From Triplophysa rosa (Eukaryota; Chordata; Actinopteri; Cypriniformes; Nemacheilidae), in the NCBI RefSeq assembly GCF_024868665.1, contig NC_079898.1, positions 22,863,364 to 22,927,363 on the forward strand: a stretch of DNA of 64,000 bases, read 5' to 3'. Both the position numbers and the translations under genes were made by a program. Of this stretch, positions 12,701 through 24,700 are shown piece after piece (within the stretch, counting starts at the first letter, position 1; each line of letters begins with the position of its first letter). The notes beneath the pieces were generated by a model. The model was not told the DNA's origin. It was given only the letters and a program-made list of their open reading frames with translations, and searched no databases.

Positions 12701-15700
12701 TGGGCAAATGGAACCGTGCCCTCAGAGGCTTCGTCTTATGCTATCACAGTAATACGGGTCATTACGGTAACATCATTCTGATGTGTCCAAAGAACATGGA
12801 AGAATTATCCTGGAAAATTGATGCAAACTGGTGCACGTGGTTTTGTTTTTGTGGATGGTGGGTTTGGTGTTTTGACTGGCACACTTCAGTTTGATCACAG
12901 TTGCAGTCAGTCGACTGGTAAAACATGGCATTAGCAATGGCAAAGTGGTGGGTTAGATTCAGTGCATGAATTACTGAACTTTACAGTGGGTGTCTGTGAA
13001 TGAACACATAATTGTAATGCATTGTAAAAATTGGTCGAAGTTAAATTGATATATTATATATAAATTATACATATATCATCATCTTGGAATTATAAGGTTC
13101 TATCTTTGTTCTGAGCAGTTTTAAGATAACAAGCTTCAAAGTTTTTGCATTCCATTTGACTTTGTAGTTAGAACCTTTTTGTTTACTAAAATGTCCAGGG
13201 CTGTTTCAAATTATTTCTTGCCATCGGGGGAGTTTCTCCTGGTGCACCATGTCCTTCACGCTTTGCATCTCAGGTCATCCGTCTGCTCATCTTCCCAGCC
13301 TGAGGTTTCGCTATACGAGGAACTGGAAACATGCTGTTTTTCCCTCAAATCTATACACTCCTTACATTTGCATTTCCATATGGAGAAATGATTTACTGCC
13401 GAAAGACGATTGATGCAACAACATGTCACTCAAAGCTGACAAACCAAAACACACGTTACACGGTTTCTTTTTTGTGAGGGTCCTGTAACTCGTATACGCA
13501 GCTCAGAAACAGGGATAAAGTTACAGTTAATGCTTGAGATAGTGTTTGTTTTCTGACTGGCGTTTCTGTGACGGATGGGATACAGTGATCCTGTTGGAAA
13601 TCCTTTGAAGAGGTGATGTAAAACAGCTCAAGGGGCTTCGAGTGTAGCCTCACCCGTCTTATCTGTATCGACTCTTTAAACTGACCGTGCTGTAATTACG
13701 GCATTAGTATTTGGGCGGATAATTCCAGCAAGTATGTGAAGGAGTAGCTCAGTCCTCAATAATGTGAGGAAAATGTAAGAGACAGTGAAAGACGTTTTGT
13801 TCCACACTTTGCTATCCTGATAAAAATGTCGAGGAAGTATTGGATACCTCTTTTAAACTGGAGAAATGAACAAATTCACATGACCAAATTGGTGACATGA
13901 GATGAAAATGTTCTAAGTGCTCCATGATATCGAAGAAAATTTCAGTTTAGCCTGCGTGCAATATACAATATGAGATGTGATTGAATTGTGAGGAAAAAAT
14001 TATATAAAAAATCTATGCCAGTCTCTCTGGCATGTGATTTCATTGTATGCATTTTTGAAGTACAGTATTAAATTCATTTAGTTATTGCAAACCAGAGTAT
14101 ATGCAGCCCTTATTTGCATGTAAACCTTAAATGCACTGTAAAATGCACGATGAATGTGCCATGCTATTGCTTATCAACAGTAAAAAACATAAAGTTCATG
14201 TTATTAGTCGGTCTAATAACATTTGTTTTATTTCAGCTCCAGTATTATTAACCTCTTAACCTCTTTTGCATATTTGGCTTTTTTTACTGGAATTTTAAAG
14301 AGCGCCCTGCCCACATACATTGGAATGAATAGACTATATGCACACACGGCGATGACGTACTTCCGTTAAAATCAACTTTGCGGTCAATTATTCGAAATTA
14401 AGATTTATACATCATCTGAAAGCTGAATAAATACTATTTCCATTGATGTGTGGTTTGTTAGAAAAGGCCAATATGTGGCTGACATACAACTATTTGAAAA
14501 TCTTAGAGGGTGCAAAAAATCGAAATATTGAGAAAATCGCCTTAAAGGTTGTCCATCAGAGGCACTTGACACAGGTCGTTGCTAAGAAGAAACGGGTTTG
14601 TTTTAACGCTCTCTTATTGGCTTACCACTGTAATGACATTGTGGAGAGTATGAACTCCAAGTCAGAAATTTTAAGCTTTACATAGATACCAAACTTGAGT
14701 GAATTATTCCTAAAGAGCCGGCAGCAGCGAGCAAAGTGTGCTGGCGTGTTTCCGGCCAGTTTTGTTCACGATTTTGCTGTGTCCACTCACAAAAATAAAG
14801 TTTTGATATATTTACGGTAGGAAATTTACAAGATATCTTCAAGGAACATGACATTTACTTAATATCCTATTGATTTTGGCAAAGAAAAATCAATCATTTT
14901 TACCCATACAATGTATTGTTGGCTATTGCTACAAATGTACCTGTGCTATTATGACTGGTTTTGTGGTCACATTTTATCATTTGATTGTAATTAAAAGTAC
15001 AAATATTGCGGAATAATGTATTATTATTAGTCATTATAGAGTTTTAAAGGTTAAACACTGATCTCCATACTTTTCATGTCTCCTTTCAGATAATGACATA
15101 TTTGGAACGCTGTTTAACGAAATAGCAGTGATGCTATGGTCGAGTCATGCTCGAATGATCATTTGTGAGATGCACATGAACAAATCTTTCTGTAATTTTT
15201 ATGTCACAATATTGCTTTTCATTAAGAGTACTTGACAGACGTGTTTAGAAACTTATACAGTCTCGTGGTGAACTCTGGCCCCGCAAGTGGTTTTGGTTTG
15301 AATTTGGACGTCGGTTTTAAAGCGGTTGATGTAATCTGGCGCTCAGACTTGTCTTTGACTTCATCAAACGCTGCTCCAATCAGCCCTGAGCTCAGGACTG
15401 TTGACACTAGCGAGAAATCAAAGTCCAGCAATGTGGGACGTGCACAAGGCAGCCTCACAGCGAAGATTAATTAGTGTACACAAACGTGTGTGGATGTTTA
15501 TACACCAGAGTGTGTTCTGAGATGTTAACATATCAGTCAGCTCTTGCTCTCCTTCACTGCCAACCACATGGCCAGACATATGTACACGCACAGACATATA
15601 TATAATATATATATACAGTATATACATATACGCATATGAATGCATGTGCTCATTCTGTTTTATTGTCCTTCTGTGCACATGAGCACTTATGCACTGCAAC

Positions 15701-18700
15701 TATTAAAACACGGACATAAAATACGCAATACACAAACGCGCGGTCTAAAATAAGGAATTAGAAACAGGTGCCTTCATAGTTTGCATTCTTTTTGAACATA
15801 ACAGTGGTTTGACCTGAGAGGTTTCTAGTGTGTATCAAGCCCTATCAAACCAGGGACGCAACGTAATTCTGTATTTATAAACGCCAGGTTTGTGCGATGT
15901 GTAGCACAGGCGTCGCAAAACTATTGAAACCATATTTTCACCCTTTTCCTGGCACTTACTTTCGGTTTAAACTTTTGTTTTTTTCGGTTTTACCTCAGGT
16001 TTAAACGGGGATCTTCGAAATGCTGGGCGGGTTCGAGTCAGCAGGCCCTGGCGCGAGTGAAAAATTGTGAGGAAAGTGAGATTAGAAGCCATTCATTACG
16101 ATTTAACAGGATATTACTTGTTGTTTAATGTTTTAGTCATTTAGTCCAACAATGATCTGAGCCAGGGGTCACAGGGGCCGCTGTTGTAATGGTTTAAAAG
16201 TGTACGGCCGCAAAAAAAACGAGCTCTAACTAATGCACGTTGGGACGTGTTGTTTTCTCTTGCTAGAAATGAGCGTTGATGGAGGCTCGGAATGGTATCC
16301 GTTCTTTGCAGAAACAGAGGATTTCGCCGGCATCTGTAGTCATTAGTCATAATTAGCCGTGGTTATTTTTCCGCTGCAATTGAACAATTACTTTACTTGA
16401 AATTGCTTTAAAGAGAGCTGGGAATTAAATTAGGCTAAACCGTAGCCTTTCACCGACTGGAAGGCTCGCTTTGTTTTTATGCAGTGAATAACTAAATTTG
16501 TACATTTTTCATAGGCCAGTGTTGCGTTCTCATTCTTTCAACATTGAAATCCAGGTTCTTGGATCATTGTGATGGAGGGTCGCTGTATAGAATGTGGTAA
16601 ATTCATTATTTTTGTCATTTGTTTTACGTAGAACAAACTTTCATAAAAAATACCCCAATTATTGTACGTGCTGGTTTTAAGGTCGTGTTTTTCTTGGCTA
16701 CTGTGCGAACAAACGTCACATTACTAAATGATCCCCGTAGCCAGAACAGTAGTTTGGCATTTGTAACACAAGTTTTACACAAATGGCGATTTCGCCACGT
16801 TGATTTCATCAGTCACTTGGCCTCTCTCACGTTAAAACCAGATTCATCATTTTCTCTCACGTGTATGTCTCGCAGTGATGTTTTCGTTTGTTTGGGTCAA
16901 ATATGAGCCGAAATGACTTACCCGCTGTCCTTTTGATACAACGCGGAAGATTACATCCCATGTAATTAATGTAATTGCGTCACGTGTAATGGGATTGGTC
17001 GAGATGGGCTCGCGTGCAATTACGATTGATTACACGGTTGAGGAATGTTTGCAGAATGTACATGTGGCGTATGATTATGAAAACGATCCAGCCGTTCGTT
17101 CTTCGCAAATAAATCTGCTTTTACTTTGAATACGGGCCACGTACAGTTTCAAACGTATAGCGTAGCATTCAACACGTGATCAAGTTTACTTTTCTACCGT
17201 CAAACAATGTCCGCATGCCTTATGGCCGTCGATTTGGAGATGTTTTCTTGGTATGGAAGCGCTTTGAACTCTGTTTTGGAATTCGAGTGTACATGTCCCG
17301 GTAGTTGCTGTAGGTAATCACGTGTCATAAATGGAAATAAGCTGGCTCAGAAATGAGCCGTAGCGCTCTGGTGCAGTACAGCTTGTTATGGGAGTCTTAT
17401 GTCTGTGATCAGATAGCTAGCCTGACAATATCCAGACCTCTCTCTGTTTCCATTACACTGCGAGAGGAGGGATCCAGAAATTTAGCCCCACTCGTTGGGT
17501 TCCGCAGTTGTAGAAGTTCACACGGTCTACTCCGAGAGAGATCAAAGACACCAATTTTGTTAATGCATCCATGCATTTGTACCCAATGTAGTATTACATT
17601 ATCCAGACTGTTGGGTTTTGGGATTAGTATAATATAGGTTTTCTCACTGTGCACTGTAAAAACATATTTTATCCGGTAACGTAATTTGTTTTATTAAATA
17701 GTGAATTGGCTTAGTTTAGTCTAAACTTTGTTTTATTTTATTGTAGCATATATCTTGCGTATAACTTGAGTGGCACCAAATGAAATTAAATACATTTTTA
17801 AGCGGCAGGTGGAAAAAGTTTAAAGAGTACATTCCTCGAGATCATAAAAAATACATTTCATGAAGTGTTTAATTTTGCCGTGTTTGAATGTAAGCAATCT
17901 GCCAAGTTGTAAATCCGAAGGTGAATGAATAACAAAGTTATTAGCTTATAAAAAAGGTAATCGACTCTGAATCACGCGAACAAGCCATGACCTGTCCGAA
18001 TCTTTAACCACAATGTACCTACGTCACTAGAAAAATCCCCGCCTACTGACTGCGAAAACTTAACTCTCTCCTCCCCAAACACTGTACTAGCTCGTTCGTG
18101 ACGTGTGCATCATGTCTAAGAGAAGCTGTGTTCTATGTAGTGAAACTAAGTCAGTCTTATTTTCACTACCAAAGGAAGAACTTCTGAGGAAAAAATGGTT
18201 ACTATTTATTTTTCAAACGACACCAAAGGAGTATAAACCGAACGTTTTACTTTGCGCGCGTCATTTTACCGAAGATTGCTTCATCAATCTTGGCGCCTTT
18301 ACTGCAGGATACATTAAACGTCTTTCCTTAAAAGATGTTGCAATACCAACTTTATTTGGACGTGTAAGCTCCACCGAATCACAACCTGTAAGTGTGACTC
18401 TTTATTTTTGTCTTTACTTAAAATTAAATTTGTGTGACGTTATCTCATGTCTGTGTTTAGCTAACGTTACCGTTATTTTTGGGGTTGTTACTGTTTGTTT
18501 ACCTAACGTTAGCTATAAACTCGTTGCGCTAATGTAAGTGTTCAACCATATTAACTCGCAAAGTCTTTATTTCAAGAACTGCGTGGTGTACTATAGTTAT
18601 AATAACATCTGAAGATACGAACACCGTACACTGTATGCCGTGATAACTAACTGTTACAAGAGAAGTGTCTAAAACAGTCCTTTTTCTTACTGGCATCTGT

Positions 18701-21700
18701 ATAAGGATTAAAGAATGATTCGTCAGACTCGGGCTCGAACTGGTAAGGTAAAATCGACGCCATCTCTCTCTATACACTGTTAATATCCAACCACCTGCAA
18801 ACCGTAATACAGCAGTAATGATAGGCGGTCCATTTGCGACACATGCTGAACGCGTTTGACCAATCACAGCAGACTAGACCATTTGACCAATCATAGCAGA
18901 CTAGACCATCTGACCAATCACAGCAGACTACACTATCTGACCAATCAGATCAGACTACGCTGGCGGAAAGGCGGAGATTACACAGATGAATCGCGGAACG
19001 AATCATTTGAGAGTCAGTCAAGAAGTAAGGTAATAAAAACTGCTTATTATTACGAAATAATAGTATTTTTACATCATGTATGTACATAAACTTGTTGTCG
19101 GACACTCCATAAACCAAAATAAGCCCTTAAAAATATTGAGGAATGTACTCTTTAAGGCTAGCTTTTTACAGAGTAGAAGTCCAACAATGATTTAAAATAC
19201 GACGCTTTTATAAGGTGTGGTCTTTTTTACTGTCTGGTTTAATTTACCGTACAGTACGACTGAAATACTGGAGGCAAGCTAACATGTAAGTGAAACTTCA
19301 AGCCTCGCCAACATTATTTTCCAATACTTCCAAAGAGTCTTGGCGCTTTGTCACAATTTTTTTATAATTTGACGTTATTGATTTCTGTCTCTGATATGGA
19401 GAGTGAGAGACGGGGAAAGAAGGTAAGAGATAAAGAAAGAGCGTATGAAGGGATCTCTCTCTGGAAATACTTCTGAGTTCCCTGGTGTTTTTGTCTGTCT
19501 GGAGCTCAGTAGGGAGGGTTTGGCTCAGGATGCTGCTCGCTCACTAATTGCCTTATTACTGTAGGCCTGCAACATGGAACTGATCAAACTAGCTGCTTTT
19601 AGGAAAACTTGCTGTTCTATCACAGGGAATTATTCCTTAGAGGAAAATGCAAACTACTGTTGCACAGAAGTAAAAGTGTGTGAGGACTGCAAGAAGTTGT
19701 AGGATGAGAACGTTGGAGATATGTCTGTATCACTATTTAAAAATGCAAACGTAAATGTATTATGGGAAGACCAGGGCAAGTTGTCACACGGGCTAAATCT
19801 TGCATTTTGAATCAAAATGCAGACAAATGTATGTTTTCTCTAGCAGTGGTGTATGTTGGTTCTTAACCTTTTTTCTTATAGTAAATCTCAGATTGGGGCA
19901 GGCTCTAATGGGTGATTTTCCCTCCCAGATTTTCCCTGGGCACCTCCAAAAATGTCCAGCTTACAATTTAAAAGTTAAAATGAAATACCTTTTATTTGTA
20001 TTATATTTATTTGTCAGTTTAATAACAGAAAAATGTGAAGGTTATGGATCCAATGAAAGAAATGTTGGGGTATTTTTTTAAATGTTGCCCAAATTTAAAG
20101 CGCTTCTAATGTGTATAATTATATTCGTTTCAATATTTGTTGACGAAAACCATTCCCATTCTAATTCATTAATTGTTTTTTCTTTTTTGTCACAGTTTAA
20201 AGGGACAGTTCACCCAAAAATGAAAATTCTGTCATCGTTTACTCACTTTCTTGTCGTTTCAAACTTGTTTGACTTTCTTTCTTGAATTTTTGATTTTGAA
20301 AGGTCTGAAATGACAAGAGGGTGATGACAATGATGTAAACGATGACAGAACTTCCATTTTTGGGTGAACTATCCCTTTAAATTTTCCTGAAAAGTTTCTA
20401 TTAGACTGTGTAGTGGCAAATTATCTTTATAAGAACTTATTCCAAAATGTCTGTGTATTCCATTAACTGAATCTTTTTACATGTATAATAGATTCAAAAG
20501 AAATCAATAGATTTATTCTATTAATAGACCTTCTAGAGATCAATAGAAGGTATTTGCCTAAACTGAATTTGACATCTAAAAATAGACCTACCCTGAGAAA
20601 TATTCTGTACTCCAAAATGTGACAACTTGCCCCTGTCTCCCCTCATACTAGACATGAACTTACCAACCTTGGCACATTCAGCACGGATCCCACACTTTAC
20701 TTGCTTCTGAGTCTGATGAGTTTCAGGGTTACCTGAGAAATGAAACCACATCTGGATCTTTTTTCCCCCTTTGCCCTGACAGCGCAGTCCTGCTTTCCAT
20801 CCACCTGTCTTTGATATACTGCTCTGTTTTAATCACCTCACTGTGCTAGAGGCCGCATAACAGACAGAACTCCCACAGCACTCTGCATGGCAAGGTGGTT
20901 TAAAAAAATAGTTAGTCAGCATTATTAAGTATGGCATGCTTACTATATAAAATATTTAAATGTAGTAAACAAGTCCATATAACTGCATTTGTTTGATGTC
21001 ATTAAAGTACGAGTGAAGAAAGATCCGTCCTTGACGTGTTGACTGCTTGTTTAAATTAAATGTAATCTTGACCTCATTATTGTAATATTTTAACAAGCCT
21101 TTATTTGGAACGTTTCCTTTCTGCTTTATAGTCAGTACACAAGTAAGTTATGCGTTGGATCTTTTTACGAGTCATTGTGTGACTGTTGACGTAGGGTATA
21201 GAAAATGGTATGCTTGAAATTGGTCACATTGTGATGAAGGCTATAAAACGTTTTAAGCATCTTTTAGCAGCTTGACTGCCTGTTTGTAGACTGCCTGTTT
21301 CTTTTACTTTTTGATATCTGCACATAAAAGGCTATAAAAAGAAAAAAATTACAATCACGTACAAAATGCAAAGCCTGCAACTTTTGGATAAAGACCCAGT
21401 GAGGTTTTTTTACTTAAGTATTGAAAGCTAAACGCATCCTTTATTTAACCAACATATACAATAAGCAAACACAAAAGGGCGGAGATGTTCAGAACTTTCT
21501 GAATGATGGGCATCTAAAATCGTTGGAGCCTTCTGTGGCGGCAGATTCCATGTGGACCTGCTTATACCTCTTTGTTCTCGTGGCTTCTTTAAAAGATATA
21601 TACAGTTGATGTAAAATTTGGTTTTGTTATGACGTTACATTGACATTAAACGCACACATCACTGTGGGTACCAAGTACCCACTTCTTATGAAAGGCTCTT

Positions 21701-24700
21701 AGCATAGAATGTCGCGTTACTGACAAGATTTGACTCCCTCTACATTTGTCTTGGTTTCATCTGCTTCCTTTTAAACACAGGAAATGAAGTCAAAGGGTAT
21801 TGAAATATTTGTGTTTATTGTCGCTGCTTTTAACAGATAGGATTTCTAAACATCAGTCAATGTTTTTCCATAAGCAAAATTACAATTATTGTGACAGTCC
21901 GTCCGGCAGATTTTGAAAACTTTCCTTGACACATTTCTGTTTTTCTTCTAAGCTTAAATTCCGCGCATCAAAAAAATTACATATTTTCCATTTTTCCAGG
22001 ATACACTACCGGTCAAAGGTTTGTGGACACTTACTCGCTGACTTATTCATTTGTTTTTACATTTTTTATTAAATAAAATGTTTTTAGTTTATAATGAAAA
22101 AAGTTTATATTTGCAAAATTATATTTTTGTCTATAAAATTAATTTCAGACATTTAGGCATACACCTTCAGATGAAAACCTTTTTAAGACAATAAGAAACA
22201 TTTCAGTGTCCAAAAACTTTTGACCGGTAGTGAACGTTTTCTTCTTTTAAAAATAATTCACACACTCTATTTTTAAAAGGTATACAAATTATAATTTACG
22301 TTCTCTAAAGATATCTTTTTCTGTACAAACTTATTTTTATAAAGAAAAAACTTTTTCAGCTCTGAAACTTGATAAATACAATGTACAATAATTAATAAAA
22401 AGCAAAAAAGATACATGATATATATATATATAAGGTATATAATAAATTATTTTGAAATCCTTATTGATCATTATTACACGGCTCATTTAAATGCTTGATT
22501 CTGATTGGCCAGTCGCGACATTCCAAGGGTTGTTATTTTCATATAACAACCACTCAAAACTAATAACACCCTGTAACCCGGATGCTGCAAATCAGTTTGA
22601 GGGGCAGTTTAATATTACACAAAAATCAATTATAAATATGTATTTTAATAACATATATGACATTATATTTACAAATGATTCAACCAATTTGCCTGTTCGT
22701 GATGTTTGAACGTCGTTTCTTACTTTAAAACCGAAACTAAGCGGCTTTTCCTCACGGAAGGTCAGCATTCGGCTTATTTCTGCGATAACAACCGGCTGCT
22801 TGTACATTATCCCTTACATAACAAATAACTGAAAAATTATTGAAACAGCATGACAATTATGAAAGTAAAATGTGAGAACCTTGTTTATTATTTTGTACAC
22901 AGTATTTTTACAATATTTTAATATTTTAGGGAACTCTAATATTAAGAGCTCAATCTGACAGCATTTGACGAATGAAAACATCTAAGTTACAGCTGTGTCT
23001 GGCTTTTTCCCAGCCAGGTCTTTAGACAAACTGTACAACTTTGCCGACTGTGCCGGACTTCATCTGATCTTCGGCCTGAATGCGCTGCACAGGAATCCGG
23101 ACAACTCGTGGAACTCCTCCAGTGCTCTGAACCTCCTCAAATACAGCGCTGGCAAAAAGTTTAACATTTCCTGGGAGCTCGGGAACGGTGAGTGCTTTCA
23201 CAAGTATAGTCTGCTTTTGCCATGTCATTAATCTTCCATACATCCACGAGAGACAGAATAATCAAAGAACAATATTTGAGGAATCACCTTTAAAGGTAGA
23301 ATAATGAATTTATAATTATAATAAATACATTAAAATTACAGATATGACAGTTTTTCAAAGCTCAGACAACGTTCTAGGTTAAATTAACTCTACATGCTTT
23401 TTGTTCAGTTGGGACACACTTCTCAGCATGTCCGTTCAACAGCCTGTGATTATTTTTCAGGACGTTTCTTTACCAGCACAGGAATGCGTCTGTAAAAATG
23501 CATGTCCAATGGGATAGGATTAAAATCACAGAGAAGCTCGGGTAATTATTACATTACCCCACCTTCTCATATAAAACTAATCCCGTTTGAATAGGCATTA
23601 TTTGCAGAGACGTCTTCACAAAGGAGAATCCAAAAGGACACCTGGTGACGTTGTAATCTACTCTGAGCACTCATTCATCTATTGTCCTGTACCAGACATG
23701 CTGCAAATTGCCCCATTCATGGTGCTCTTGTATTGAATGACCCTCTATAAACATCAAAACAGCACAGAGTGTATTAAACAACTTTCACTTATTATCTAAT
23801 GTGCTGTGGAGTCTTTTCATCAAGTCAGGCGGAATATTATTTGTTGATAGCCGATGTGACTTGGTGTTTAAAGGGATACTCCACCCAAATGTCATGTATT
23901 ACTCCCCGCCAAGTTGTTCCAAACCTGTATAAATGTCTTTTCTTCTGTTGAACACAAAGAAAGATATTTGGAAAAATGTTAACTGACATTTCCGGTACAT
24001 CATTGACTACCATAGTAGGAAAAAATGAAATAAGGTGCCCCAGAACTGTTTGCTTTCCTAAAGGATTCAAAACATCTCATTTTGTGTTCAACAGAACAAA
24101 GAAATGTATACAGGTTTGGAACAACTCGAGGGCGAGTAAATGATGACAGAATTTTTATTTGTGGGTATCCCTTTAAAACACAAATACCCAAAACCACCCC
24201 AAAACATTACACCAATCTATATAGCTGTAATTGTTTAAAATAGGTTTACATGAGTTACACTATGAAATGTTGTACATGTTATACTGTATAATTTTAGATT
24301 TAATGACAATGTGTTTTATTAAAGCTAATAGATGATATTTTAATAAATAATCGTAGTGTGTTATGTTAATATATCTATTATTGCGTCACATTGCGGCACT
24401 TTTTAGAGCTCACTGGTAATGTTCTGGCCAGCTCAATGTGTCTGTGTCGATCTCATACACTTAGACAGAGTGTAAAGTTTATAAAGCTCACCATTATAAT
24501 GCTGTGATGTCCTCACTTTGATTTCAAGTGCGAGCCTCTTTAAGTTTGGCCTTGTTTAAATAGTTTACAAAGTGCTGGCTAAATGTTTTACCAAAGTGCT
24601 GATAAAAGAATAGTTCTCCCCGAACAAAAATTCTGTCATTTACTCATCCTTACGTCATTTCAAACATGTGCGCACGTTGCCATTCTTACCTTAAGCTTGC

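Larger units (their letters stand above)
17824..19151. mobile_element. Kolobok-like DNA transposon, internally deleted, TTAA-flanked
   Basis: Perfect 14-bp terminal inverted repeats AGAGTACATTCCTC (17824-17837) and GAGGAATGTACTCT (19138-19151), each flanked outside by TTAA (17820-17823 and 19152-19155). TTAA target plus THAP domain points to the Kolobok superfamily (family knowledge); piggyBac also uses TTAA but has no THAP domain. Inside are a THAP first exon on +, a short first exon on - and four 27-bp CCAAT repeats near the right end. The catalytic part of the transposase is absent, so this copy is not autonomous. A decayed relative lies at 51309-52720. Confidence 0.8.
1274..23013 (+). other. 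hpse2: HPSE2 intron 3 (21.7 kb), the largest in the window
   Basis: Holds most of the repeats of the left third, listed separately. Stretches where I see neither gene nor recognised repeat: 1274-3295 (with a GC-richer patch at 2780-3070), 3718-4540, 5010-6895, 7027-7905, 8957-10634 (short TG runs near 9975 and 10050), 11226-14254 (a TAGGGCTGTCATGATATC transposon-like end at about 12048), 14976-17823 (TA/CA-rich stretch at 15580-15650), 19156-19772, 20637-22003 and 22233-23013. Short ORFs in these stretches have no recognisable domain. Confidence 0.85.

Noticed and set aside
18529..18867. 112-codon minus-strand ORF within the transposon
   Set aside because: A different frame from the FEPESD exon, with no recognisable domain. 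It spans the CCAAT array.
18856..19089. ORF with the nine-residue repeat LTNHSRLDH
   Set aside because: The period is the 27-bp DNA repeat. No start context, and it ends inside the transposon.
23022..23243. Minus-strand ORF over HPSE2 exon 4
   Set aside because: Antisense shadow of a conserved exon.
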